IMG/VR virus record: IMGVR_UViG_3300030117_005456
Span: 1 to 35,438 of that record
Strand: one strand, 5' to 3'
DNA length: 35,438 nucleotides
DNA from: a virus
Part shown: positions 26,299 through 33,223 of the stretch, piece after piece
How positions within the stretch are numbered: the stretch's first letter is position 1
How the letters are laid out: each line of letters begins with the position of its first letter
Translations under genes and position numbers: made by a program
The notes under the pieces: generated by a model
The model's database searches: none
What the model saw: only the letters and a program-made list of their open reading frames with translations
Told to the model about the DNA's origin: nothing

Positions 26299-29200
26299 TA
26301 TTTTACATTCTTTAATCTATAAACTATTGTTATATCGTTTAATTCAAATCCAGCATCTCCGCTTGAGGGGCCTAATTGCAATTGGAAAGAATAACAATTA
26401 TTAATATCATTATCTCCATATGAAGAAAATCTATATTCAGCTCTAGTCCATTTTGGATTATTATTTGCCAAAGGTGTTATTGCAGTTGCAGATTCAGTTG
26501 GAGTCGTATCTCCATTTAATCCATATTTAACAGCAAGTACACCAGCAGAACCAGATGTATATGTTATATATACTTTATATATTTTTTTCCTAACTGATGG
26601 ATGACCAAAATCAATATCTTTTGTTATATATTTACAAGTATTTCCATTAGCTGGAGTTGAATCCCATCTGTATATATCTGGAGTTGTATCTCCGCTTCCA
26701 TCACCACCTGTTAAATATATTAAATCTTGATTGCCATCTAATGTAAAATTGCTTCTATCAGCTGGATTGCTTCCCATGTATAATGCTAAATCAATTCCTT
26801 TTATCCAAGCTCTTAATATAAAATCATATATTAAAACATCACCATTAAAATTTCTAATTAATATTTGCCTTCTATTTGGAATATATCCAATATGAGCATT
26901 AGCTGTATTTGAATCATTAGCTGAGCCATCTCCAGATGAACCAGATATAGATGTTCCAATAGTTGTATTATGAGAGCCACTACTTCCTATAGTTATATTA
27001 TTGCTACTATTTGCAGTATCAGCTGTAACAGTCATAGTTGCTCCATTATTAGAAGCTGATAAATTAGACATAGAGTTTACTATTCCAGTCACATGTTCAC
27101 ATAAAGATTCAGCAAAATTTGCATCAAGAAAATTATCAACATAAGTATCAGCTATGTGGTCTCCTTGAAAATCTAATTGATTTGTACCGGCTCCATCTAA
27201 AAATTGTATAGTTTTTACTTGTTCACTTCCAACTTGAAAGGTGAGAGTAGATGTATTAGCTGGATGAGTATTTGAAAATTCTACAGTGTTTGAAGAATAA
27301 GTACCAAGATTTTCAGCATCCGTTATAAAAGAATCCCAATATTGTTCATTTATTATTCTTCTAGCATCTTTTTCTAAAAGATTAGAAACTCTTTGACCGT
27401 CATAAAAATACACACCAAATTTATTAAACCATGCAATGCCATAATCTGTTTTAGTAACATGGTAATCATAAAGACATCCTTTTCCTGTGTAAACATCTTC
27501 TAAAAAATCTACATTTTCAGATATGTTAATAATATATAAAGTTTTTTCCTTAAATTGTAATATTCTATCTGCATAACCTTCTAATTTAATTATACTTTCA
27601 CCATCATTAATTGCAACATCAACACTTCCAATTGTATCTGGAAAAACATCAAATTTATTTACTGCACTTTTTAACATTCTATCTGGATAATTTTTTCCAT
27701 CAGAACCAGAAGGTTGTCTTATGTTTCCTATGTAAGTTCTTCTGCCATGAACAACAGCTGTTTTAAATTTGGCATCTATATACCCAGTTGTTCCTCCATA
27801 TCCATTAATAGTTCTAAAAGTGTCTATTACATTAGCTGTATTTGGAGAAATTCCTTTTACAATAGCAGCTTTATTTAAAAGAGGAGATGCAGTGCTTGAT
27901 GTATTTGCCATAGAATATGCCATTTCATCACCTTCTGGTAACCATTTAAATCCATTATTTACATAATCTAATTCACCTATTAAATAATAATTATCGTTTT
28001 CTTGCATTTTATAATATAACCTAGAGCCTGTTATTCTTTCTGATATATTATAAGAACTTCCACCATTATTGTATGGATGTATATAGGCATCAAAATTAAA
28101 TAGTACAGAACCTCCAATTATGTTAATTTTATTAAAATCGTAATTTGAATTTACATCAATAAATTTAAATGGTATCGATTCTTGCTTTTGTTCATCATAT
28201 AAATAAGAATAATAAAATGTATATTCACCTGGTTGAAATCCAGTTAAAGCGGGATTAGTTGCTATGGCTATGCCAGAAAAATAAAAATCTAAAGTAGTAG
28301 TCCCCTTTCTAGGAACTAATAACTGCCAACTATCTAATCCTACACCAGTCGCATCTCCTTCTATAACATTTGATAAATTACAAACAAAAACATTCCAAGT
28401 ATTTGGCTTTACTTCATCTGGTTGAAACTCCCATTGTAAATTAGTAGAAGATGTGGTTTCTGTTGCTATAAATTGTATTTTTTCAAAATTAGAATGATTA
28501 GAAGAGTCTATCCATATTCCAAATAATATGCTTTTTTCTTCTGTTAATGTTATAGCACTAATTTCAGATAAAGAAGCTGTAGCTGAATTACTTGCTCCGT
28601 CTAAAAAAATATTATAACCGCCAAATAAAGGGTATATTGATATACCACCAGAGCCATCATCATCAGTTTTTGTAATATTAGCAGCACTATTATAATAAGC
28701 TGCGTTACCACCTCTATAACTATTATATTGCAATCCTACTCGCAAATTAACAGATGATAAATCAAGAACATCCCCACCAGACCCATCCGCAACATTTCCT
28801 ATATATTCAGAATTACTAGAATTAACTCCATCACTATCAGAACCAGCAGTCGGTGTGGATATTAAACAATGTCCTAATGTTGGTTTTAATATAGATTGAT
28901 TAGATTGATGAAATCCAAGAGGGTTTCCAGTTGTAACTACAGAAACTGTAAATCCAGAATTACCAGCATGTGCATCAGTTTTTTCACCGCTATCAATTAA
29001 TGTTATAGTTACTGTATTTGTGTCAGCACTTGCACTAAATTCTGAATTAGCATTAATAGCTGCAGCTACCCAAGTTGCGACTGTATTTGCGCTATCATTT
29101 GTGGAAATACCAGTCACTTCTATATTATGAATATAGCTTCCACTTCCAGAGGGTTGAGAAGTTCCACTATTATCTACATCTATCCATACTTGAGTCTTAT

Positions 29201-29759
29201 GATTATCAGCTCCATATATATCAAAATATTTTCCATCTAAACTATCTGAACTATCAGCTACACAAGCAACAGTTATTTTTTCCTTTCTTTCAAAACTTGC
29301 ATTTAAACCATTAAATCTATTTTCATTAATATATCCAAACCACTTATTATTAATAACATTATCAAATTCTCCATCTCCTATTCTTAAATTACCATCCCCT
29401 ACATAAAAAACAGGTAAATCGCTATCAAATCCACTTATTACCGCGCTATCCCAACCATCGCTATCTAATATATCTATAGCGTTAGTTCCATCATCATACG
29501 CAGCTATAAATGTTTCATTAGAATTAGTGCCGTCTAATTTTTTATCAGATTTAAATGAAAATAAACCACGATTAGGAAGAAGTTCTAATATATTGCTTTC
29601 GGCATCTCTATCAAATTGTCCTAAAGTTGTTATTCTTCCTATGTTAGTAATAGATAAATTTTCTATAGATACGCATTCATTATCTTCTATATCTCTAGGG
29701 TCTGAACCTGTGTTCATACCACCATGAAATTGTTTTATTTTATAGGTCTTTTTAGGCAT
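26298..29759 (-). CDS. 1153-aa tail tube/nozzle-like structural protein
   Basis: It opens with KIKQFHGGMNTGSDPRDIEDNE and later NLSITNIGRITTLG, the GG-x-D-P-R plus N-x-GR-x-x-x-LG layout of podovirus nozzle/tail tubular B-type proteins (T7 gp12-like, P22 gp10-like). Middle parts contain LPSSKGTTTLDFYFSG-like and GIAWFNKFGVYFYDGQRV strands. The latter is typical of the propeller-like core in these proteins. The Ser/Asp/Gly/Asn-rich inserts are beta-type and may decorate the particle. At 1153 aa it is longer than T7 gp12 (about 800). A tail hub or adhesin role cannot be excluded. Confidence 0.5.
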   Translation of the reverse strand: MPKKTYKIKQFHGGMNTGSDPRDIEDNECVSIENLSITNIGRITTLGQFDRDAESNILELLPNRGLFSFKSDKKLDGTNSNETFIAAYDDGTNAIDILDSDGWDSAVISGFDSDLPVFYVGDGNLRIGDGEFDNVINNKWFGYINENRFNGLNASFERKEKITVACVADSSDSLDGKYFDIYGADNHKTQVWIDVDNSGTSQPSGSGSYIHNIEVTGISTNDSANTVATWVAAAINANSEFSASADTNTVTITLIDSGEKTDAHAGNSGFTVSVVTTGNPLGFHQSNQSILKPTLGHCLISTPTAGSDSDGVNSSNSEYIGNVADGSGGDVLDLSSVNLRVGLQYNSYRGGNAAYYNSAANITKTDDDGSGGISIYPLFGGYNIFLDGASNSATASLSEISAITLTEEKSILFGIWIDSSNHSNFEKIQFIATETTSSTNLQWEFQPDEVKPNTWNVFVCNLSNVIEGDATGVGLDSWQLLVPRKGTTTLDFYFSGIAIATNPALTGFQPGEYTFYYSYLYDEQKQESIPFKFIDVNSNYDFNKINIIGGSVLFNFDAYIHPYNNGGSSYNISERITGSRLYYKMQENDNYYLIGELDYVNNGFKWLPEGDEMAYSMANTSSTASPLLNKAAIVKGISPNTANVIDTFRTINGYGGTTGYIDAKFKTAVVHGRRTYIGNIRQPSGSDGKNYPDRMLKSAVNKFDVFPDTIGSVDVAINDGESIIKLEGYADRILQFKEKTLYIINISENVDFLEDVYTGKGCLYDYHVTKTDYGIAWFNKFGVYFYDGQRVSNLLEKDARRIINEQYWDSFITDAENLGTYSSNTVEFSNTHPANTSTLTFQVGSEQVKTIQFLDGAGTNQLDFQGDHIADTYVDNFLDANFAESLCEHVTGIVNSMSNLSASNNGATMTVTADTANSSNNITIGSSGSHNTTIGTSISGSSGDGSANDSNTANAHIGYIPNRRQILIRNFNGDVLIYDFILRAWIKGIDLALYMGSNPADRSNFTLDGNQDLIYLTGGDGSGDTTPDIYRWDSTPANGNTCKYITKDIDFGHPSVRKKIYKVYITYTSGSAGVLAVKYGLNGDTTPTESATAITPLANNNPKWTRAEYRFSSYGDNDINNCYSFQLQLGPSSGDAGFELNDITIVYRLKNVK

Positions 29760-29994
29760 TGTGTTCGTATTCTATGTCTTCTATAATATGATTTTGAGCA
29801 TGTTCTGGTAATTCACATACAGTGCAATCACTTTCTGTAAAATCATATTCAGAATTTTCATCGTGGTTAAATACGTCTATACGCAATCCACCTTCAGTTC
29901 CTTCAATTCTACCACCGTTTCTTACTCGTAGCTTTTGGTCAATGGATTCCTGTAAGGAATCATCTTGTTCAATATATCTCGGCGCTTTTGACAT
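29752..29994 (-). CDS. 80-aa protein with Cys/His zinc-like motif
   Basis: The start is taken at ATG 29994, which has AAAGGAG eight bases upstream; a GTG three codons earlier would sit on top of that site. The sequence is acidic, with a CTVCELPEHAQNH segment near residues 56-68 reading C-x2-C-x4-H-x3-H, a compact metal-binding spacing. The rest is charged (RYIEQDDSLQESIDQKLRVR). It overlaps the tail gene by eight bases and the 59-aa gene by 73 bases in another frame. Function unknown. Confidence 0.55.
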   Translation of the reverse strand: MSKAPRYIEQDDSLQESIDQKLRVRNGGRIEGTEGGLRIDVFNHDENSEYDFTESDCTVCELPEHAQNHIIEDIEYEHNA

Positions 29995-30101
29995 CCTCCA
30001 CACTCCTTTATTTTGCCACGAGTGACAGTTTTAATTACTCGGCTAACTGTATCACCTAAACCTTTGTCATGCCCGAATAGGTCTATATTGTTCTTACCCA
30101 T
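29922..30101 (-). CDS. 59-aa CxxC-x-x-RR small phage protein
   Basis: The gene starts ATG 30101 with AAAGGA five bases upstream and overlaps the preceding stop by one base (TAATG). It ends at TAA 29922. The product runs from MGKNNIDLFG through GLGDTVSRVIKTVTRG to ECGGCQKRRDILNKMIPYRNP. The pattern GD-x-x...CxxC-x-x-RR-x-x-LN-x-x-P is one I recall from many small phage proteins of unknown role, often near virion genes. It probably holds zinc as a dimer or with other ligands, since only two cysteines are present. It is shorter than common ORF cut-offs, so it is easily missed. Confidence 0.68.
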   Translation of the reverse strand: MGKNNIDLFGHDKGLGDTVSRVIKTVTRGKIKECGGCQKRRDILNKMIPYRNPLTKSYE

Positions 30102-30409
30102 TAATATCCTTTAGGCCCGCTTTCAGATTGCCTTTTTAATTTTCTTTTCATTCTCCAATTTTTGGATTTAGCCATATCCCAACCAACTTTACTTTTTTGT
30201 TCTTTTGCAGAAGTACCAGCTTTCTGTGTTTTAACTTTTCCGTAATTCATGCAATCTTCCATGCTTTCGTAATTCATTTTTTTCCATTCTTTTGCACATT
30301 TTTCTTTACTTGGCATATTATACCTCCTGTTTATTCCACCTGTTTTTAATTGACTTCCCTTGCCTGTGTCAGGTGTTGATACATCAGACATTCCTATTAC
30401 GTCAGCCAT
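30101..30409 (-). CDS. 102-aa basic unknown protein
   Basis: This short basic protein starts with a Gly/Ser-rich segment (MSDVSTPDTGKGSQL). It contains CAKEWKKMNYESMEDCMNYG with two Cys, and ends in a strongly basic tail (NWRMKRKLKRQSESGPKGY). It is joined to both neighbours by TAATG overlaps with weak ribosome sites, implying translation by re-initiation. Not recognised. A virion-assembly or DNA-contacting accessory is conceivable from charge alone. Confidence 0.6.
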   Translation of the reverse strand: MADVIGMSDVSTPDTGKGSQLKTGGINRRYNMPSKEKCAKEWKKMNYESMEDCMNYGKVKTQKAGTSAKEQKSKVGWDMAKSKNWRMKRKLKRQSESGPKGY

Positions 30410-30558
30410 TACAATCCCATTCTACCCATTATTTTATTTACTTTGTCTTTTAATAATTTTAATTCTTCAAGTAAATAAATAATAGATTCTTGACACTCGA
30501 CTAATTCTTTAGAAACTTTAGGAGCTGCTTTACTTGTTTTCTTTTTAGCCTCAGGCAT
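30409..30558 (-). CDS. 49-aa basic coiled-coil microprotein
   Basis: The frame opens at ATG 30558 on the stop of the upstream 58-aa gene (TAATG) and closes on the start of the 102-aa gene in the same way. It reads MPEAKKKTSKAAPKV, then a leucine/lysine helix (ESIIYLLEELKLLKDKV). The coupling at both ends supports it as real despite its size. No function can be named. Confidence 0.55.
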   Translation of the reverse strand: MPEAKKKTSKAAPKVSKELVECQESIIYLLEELKLLKDKVNKIMGRMGL

Positions 30559-30734
30559 TATACACCAATCTTTTTAAGTAACACACTTTTAATTACTTTC
30601 CAAAGAGCCTCAAGTATTTTTTGTTCTGTTTTTTCAGAGATAATAGGTATATCAACTGCTTTATTGATTTCAGCAATTACCTCTGCTCCATTTTCATCTG
30701 ACAATAAGTCATCTGCTATTAGTTTTGCTAACAT
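30558..30734 (-). CDS. 58-aa helical unknown protein
   Basis: The ATG at 30734 has AAAGGAAAG about six bases upstream. The 58 residues begin MLAKLIADDLLSDENG and end ILEALWKVIKSVLLKKIGV, an amphipathic C-terminal helix with hydrophobic and lysine faces that could lie on a membrane. It sits in the cluster of tiny genes that probably includes lysis functions. It is followed by TAATG-coupled genes. Not recognised. Confidence 0.55.
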   Translation of the reverse strand: MLAKLIADDLLSDENGAEVIAEINKAVDIPIISEKTEQKILEALWKVIKSVLLKKIGV

Positions 30735-30735
30735 A

Positions 30736-30882
30736 TTAACTTTCCTTTATCTTTTTTGTTTTCAAATATAAATAATAAATTTGTATTGCAAACATAATAC
30801 ACATAAGTACACCAGATAATAAATCTGTCCAATAGACAAATCCTAAACTTGTACTTAATCCTGTTACTTTTAGACTATCCAT
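30736..30882 (-). CDS. 48-aa single-TM protein, holin-like candidate
   Basis: ATG 30882 overlaps the stop of the 79-aa gene (TAATG) and the frame ends just before the next start. The product has a short N-terminal tail (MDSLKVTGLS), one hydrophobic helix near residues 13-40 (GFVYWTDLLSGVLMCIMFAI) and a basic end KTKKIKES. Very short single-TM proteins with a charged C terminus are typical of class III-type holins or other phage membrane proteins. No endolysin is recognisable beside it, so the holin reading is only a candidate. Confidence 0.5.
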   Translation of the reverse strand: MDSLKVTGLSTSLGFVYWTDLLSGVLMCIMFAIQIYYLYLKTKKIKES

Positions 30883-31121
30883 TAATTTACGCTTTGTGAT
30901 TGTTTTACGGCTCCTTGGCCTGGGTTAAAATAACTAATTGTTTCAGATTCTTGTTGTTGATTAATCATCATTTTAGAATACAATAAATCTAAATGCCTTA
31001 CTAACATTGCCACTTCTGGCATATGAAGAACTAAATTAATTTGAGATTGTTTAGGTTCTTCTTTTTTTTCAACAGGTTTTTGTTTATATTGATTGTTATA
31101 TATATTTGCTAAAGTATTCAT
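30882..31121 (-). CDS. 79-aa unknown protein
   Basis: It has an Asn/Gln/Lys-rich N-terminal region (NNQYKQKPVEKKEEPKQSQ) followed by a helix with hydrophobic residues (INLVLHMPEVAMLVRHLDLLYSK-type) and a Gln/Ser tail. No full transmembrane span is seen. It overlaps the 92-aa membrane/coiled-coil gene by four bases (ATGA). Function unknown. Confidence 0.55.
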   Translation of the reverse strand: MNTLANIYNNQYKQKPVEKKEEPKQSQINLVLHMPEVAMLVRHLDLLYSKMMINQQQESETISYFNPGQGAVKQSQSVN

Positions 31122-31396
31122 TTTCTTAACCTATCTAATTCTTTTTCTAAATAATCAATTCTTTGATTTTGTTTTATATCAGCAGGTATTTCAGCATTTT
31201 GATTTGCTTTAGCATCTTCTTCCATTCTACCTATATGCTCTTCATTAATACTCACTTGGTATTCTAAAAAAGATATTCGAGCATTTAACTCTCCATATCC
31301 CCAGACCATAGCTCCAATTAATCCAATTGCTTGGAAAAGCATTGGAAGTGAAATATTAAGACTACTTGAATCTGATATTGGTTTAGTGTCTGCCAT
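31118..31396 (-). CDS. 92-aa TM plus coiled-coil protein
   Basis: A short polar start is followed by a hydrophobic helix near residues 18-36 (MLFQAIGLIGAMVWGYGEL) and then by a charged coiled coil to the end (RISFLEYQVSINEEHIGRM, RIDYLEKELDRLRK). It is the first of three genes with this plan, read upstream from here. It could be an inner-membrane spanin or a phage membrane stalk. The gene is coupled by overlap to both neighbours. Confidence 0.58.
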   Translation of the reverse strand: MADTKPISDSSSLNISLPMLFQAIGLIGAMVWGYGELNARISFLEYQVSINEEHIGRMEEDAKANQNAEIPADIKQNQRIDYLEKELDRLRK

Positions 31397-31700
31397 TTAT
31401 TCTACTCAAAGAACCTTTTACTTCTGATATTTGATTATCTAAATCATTTACTTCTTTAGTTAAAGCATCAAATTTTCTATCTAATTTGTCATCAGATTGA
31501 TTCCATCTATTAATTAATTTTATAATCATTCCTTCCATATTTTCTAAAGTTTCACTTTGTCCTTTATTTTCAACTTTTAAATTTTCTAATGTTTCTTGTT
31601 GTTTAGCTGCCTTGTTAGACATTTGCACTACTAAATATACAAACATTGCACCGACAACTCCAATCATTCCCGCTTCACCATATAGTGCTAAAAAATCCAT
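31383..31700 (-). CDS. 105-aa TM plus coiled-coil protein (BhlA-holin-like)
   Basis: An N-terminal helix near residues 9-28 (EAGMIGVVGAMFVYLVVQM) is followed by a long charged coiled coil with heptad-like Leu/Ile (KQQETLENLKVENKGQSETL, LDRKFDALTKEVNDLDNQI). This short-N-terminus, single-TM, coiled-coil layout is similar to BhlA/UviB-type holin-like proteins. It starts on the stop of the 108-aa gene as TAATG. Holin versus spanin cannot be decided from sequence alone. Confidence 0.55.
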   Translation of the reverse strand: MDFLALYGEAGMIGVVGAMFVYLVVQMSNKAAKQQETLENLKVENKGQSETLENMEGMIIKLINRWNQSDDKLDRKFDALTKEVNDLDNQISEVKGSLSRINGRH

Positions 31701-32026
31701 TATTTAATACCTCGCTTCTTTTTTCCCCAGCTTAATGGGTTTATATTTAATTCCTTTTCATAAAATTTTAATTTTTCTTCTAACGCTTCTAATTGTGCAG
31801 ATTCTTCCAACTGATGTTTAGCAAAGAGGCTGCGAATTTCATTATTAGCCTCCAATATTTCTTCTTCAAGTTTTTCAATTCTTTCTTGCAAACTAAACCA
31901 ACCGTACAAGATTGCACCACCAGCAATAAGGCAGTTAACCAAAAATTTAAAGTTAAAAGACAAAACAAGATTGTCGTCAATAACATTAGAGCGGTAAGAC
32001 CTAGCAGTTTGTGGTTTTTCATTCAT
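31700..32026 (-). CDS. 108-aa TM plus coiled-coil protein, inner-spanin candidate
   Basis: About 28 polar residues with Arg (TARSYRSN) precede a hydrophobic helix near 29-46 (LVNCLIAGGAILYGWF). A long acidic/basic coiled coil follows (RIEKLEEEILEANNEIRSL, EALEEKLKFYEKEL), and the tail is basic. This is the usual plan of an inner-membrane spanin with a periplasmic coiled coil. The start overlaps the end of a small lipoprotein frame by eight bases, which would be the outer partner. Spanins normally imply a Gram-negative host. Confidence 0.52.
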   Translation of the reverse strand: MNEKPQTARSYRSNVIDDNLVLSFNFKFLVNCLIAGGAILYGWFSLQERIEKLEEEILEANNEIRSLFAKHQLEESAQLEALEEKLKFYEKELNINPLSWGKKKRGIK

Positions 32027-32174
32027 TTATCTCTTCAATTATTACTTGTGTACTATCTTGTGATTTATCAAAAGCATATCCCATAACAGACCAACCTTCG
32101 CATCCTACAATATTAATTAGTATAAATGTAGCGAACAGGAATATTATAAGACGTACTTGGTTTCGTGTAAACAA
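32019..32174 (-). CDS. 51-aa lipoprotein, outer-spanin candidate
   Basis: The frame opens at TTG 32174, nine bases after a GGAG site, and reads MFTRNQVRL with two Arg, then a hydrophobic run (IIFLFATFILINIVG) ending in the lipobox I-V-G-C with Cys25. The mature part would be only 27 residues (CEGWSVMGYAFDKSQDS at its start) ending EEINE. Such tiny lipoproteins are typical of outer-membrane spanin subunits. It overlaps the 108-aa TM/coiled-coil gene by eight bases. The TTG start and the overlap with the 34-aa frame make the exact start uncertain. Confidence 0.58.
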   Translation of the reverse strand: MFTRNQVRLIIFLFATFILINIVGCEGWSVMGYAFDKSQDSTQVIIEEINE

Positions 32175-32217
32175 CTTTAAAATCTCCGTTTTTTAATTTT
32201 TTAATTTTTTTCTTCAT
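32113..32217 (-). CDS. 34-aa basic microprotein (possible)
   Basis: ATG 32217 overlaps the stop of the 96-aa gene as ATGA, the usual coupling arrangement here. The product is 34 aa, strongly basic at the start (MKKKIKKLKNGDFKV) and Tyr-rich towards the end. Its 3' part overlaps the lipoprotein frame by 62 bases. It may serve mainly to carry ribosomes towards the lipoprotein start, or be a chance frame. Kept with low confidence. Confidence 0.35.
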   Translation of the reverse strand: MKKKIKKLKNGDFKVVYTKPSTSYNIPVRYIYTN

Positions 32218-32504
32218 ATTTCTTTTATAACGTTATTAACTAATTCATGTTTACCTATCAACATTCTTCCTGTTCCTCCACCATGCTCATCTTTGCACTT
32301 ATCAACATATGCTTGTTCAATTGTGTTCCAATTATCGCTACGTTGTATTATTTCACCATTAAAAACAAGAAAATATTTTTTGCTAGAAGGATAAGCCAGG
32401 GTCTCTGTTGTACCATCTGGATACTTCTTTGTTCTAGTTGCATTTGGAGTTGTATTTCTATACAATTTCAAATCATGACCCTGTGAACTTTTCCTTATTA
32501 ACAT
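32214..32504 (-). CDS. 96-aa unknown protein
   Basis: A small protein with alternating strand-like segments (DLKLYRNTTPNATRTKKYPDG, KKYFLVFNGEIIQRSDNW) and a C-terminal charged region containing CKDEHGGGTGRM. There is no hydrophobic segment. It starts by TGATG overlap with the upstream gene. Not recognised. Confidence 0.58.
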   Translation of the reverse strand: MLIRKSSQGHDLKLYRNTTPNATRTKKYPDGTTETLAYPSSKKYFLVFNGEIIQRSDNWNTIEQAYVDKCKDEHGGGTGRMLIGKHELVNNVIKEI

Positions 32505-32776
32505 CAGCTTGCTTCAGCCTCCATCACTTCAGGCTCTAAAGCTTTTTTAAGTTCCATCACTCCTTTCTGATGTTTTTCCACAAACACTTTTTCACATTCA
32601 ATTAATTGTTGTCGCATAAAAGCATTTGTATTCAGTTTATTCTGAATATCGCTTACATGATTTTGGTACATAGCAACTTCTGATGCTAGTTCCTTTTGTG
32701 AATCAGTCATATCTTCGATAACATACTCTTTGCCATCAAGATTCAAGACTGGCTTTTCTTTTTCTTTTTTAGCCAT
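32504..32776 (-). CDS. 90-aa coiled-coil phage protein
   Basis: Begins with a short domain containing LNLDGKEYVIEDMTDSQKEL and continues as one helix (QNHVSDIQNKLNTNAFMRQQ, then Ile/Cys/Glu-rich), ending acidic (EVMEAEAS). The L-x-L-x-GKEY-x-I-x-D-L pattern followed by a coiled coil is one I recall from a family of small phage proteins (DUF6447-like), often beside tail-fibre genes. GGAG sits before the ATG. Function unknown. Confidence 0.6.
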   Translation of the reverse strand: MAKKEKEKPVLNLDGKEYVIEDMTDSQKELASEVAMYQNHVSDIQNKLNTNAFMRQQLIECEKVFVEKHQKGVMELKKALEPEVMEAEAS

Positions 32777-32795
32777 TTTCGACTCCTTGTGTTGG

Positions 32796-33179
32796 TTAAT
32801 TTAATTCAGCGTACTTTGCTTTTGCTTTAGTTAGCAATGCAGACTTAGCATCACTCTCTTTGTATTCTACGCTATGATTACTTAAATATTTTTGTAATTG
32901 TTCTTTAGTCCAACTATCTGCTGGTTCACCACTTGGATGTCCATTTTTTGAAACAAACCATGCTTCCTTTTCTGTATCACCCCACAATGCTTCAGCAATC
33001 TTTTTTACCTTTGCATCCTGTCCTTCCAAAATAGAATCTGGATGTACTACATGACGATGATAGCCTACGCTACCAATTTGTTTACCATCATCCAATACTT
33101 TTGTGGCTGTTCTCACTTGTATTGAGTATTCGCCTTTTACTTCTATTTGGTCTACCTCGACCACTTTTTCTAATGCCAT
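32796..33179 (-). CDS. 127-aa phage protein with C-terminal HeH-like domain
   Basis: The first ~65 residues form a small beta-type domain (EKVVEVDQIEVKGEYSIQVR, then VGYHRHVVHPDS) that resembles small phage proteins coded near tail fibres. The C-terminal part (about 88-122: SWTKEQLQKYLSNHSVEYKE, then SALLTKAKAKYAE) fits the HeH/LEM helix-extended-helix fold common in short phage proteins. AAGGAG precedes the ATG at eight bases. It could be a chaperone or accessory for the large fibre just upstream. That role is inferred from position. Confidence 0.62.
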   Translation of the reverse strand: MALEKVVEVDQIEVKGEYSIQVRTATKVLDDGKQIGSVGYHRHVVHPDSILEGQDAKVKKIAEALWGDTEKEAWFVSKNGHPSGEPADSWTKEQLQKYLSNHSVEYKESDAKSALLTKAKAKYAELN

Positions 33180-33200
33180 TTCTGACTCCTTTTTTGTTCC

Positions 33201-33223
33201 AACTTAATCAATCCAATTAAGTT
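33201..33223 (-). terminator. Hairpin after the fibre gene (weak terminator or pause)
   Basis: AACTTAAT 33201-33208 pairs with ATTAAGTT 33216-33223 across a seven-base loop. The stem overlaps the first base of the fibre stop codon. No T run follows on the - strand, and the next gene's ribosome site comes soon after, so it is at most a pause or partial terminator. Confidence 0.35.

Noticed and set aside
31793-32086. 97-codon + strand frame in the spanin region
   Set aside because: Phe/Ile-rich mirror of the real minus-strand genes, with no ribosome site.
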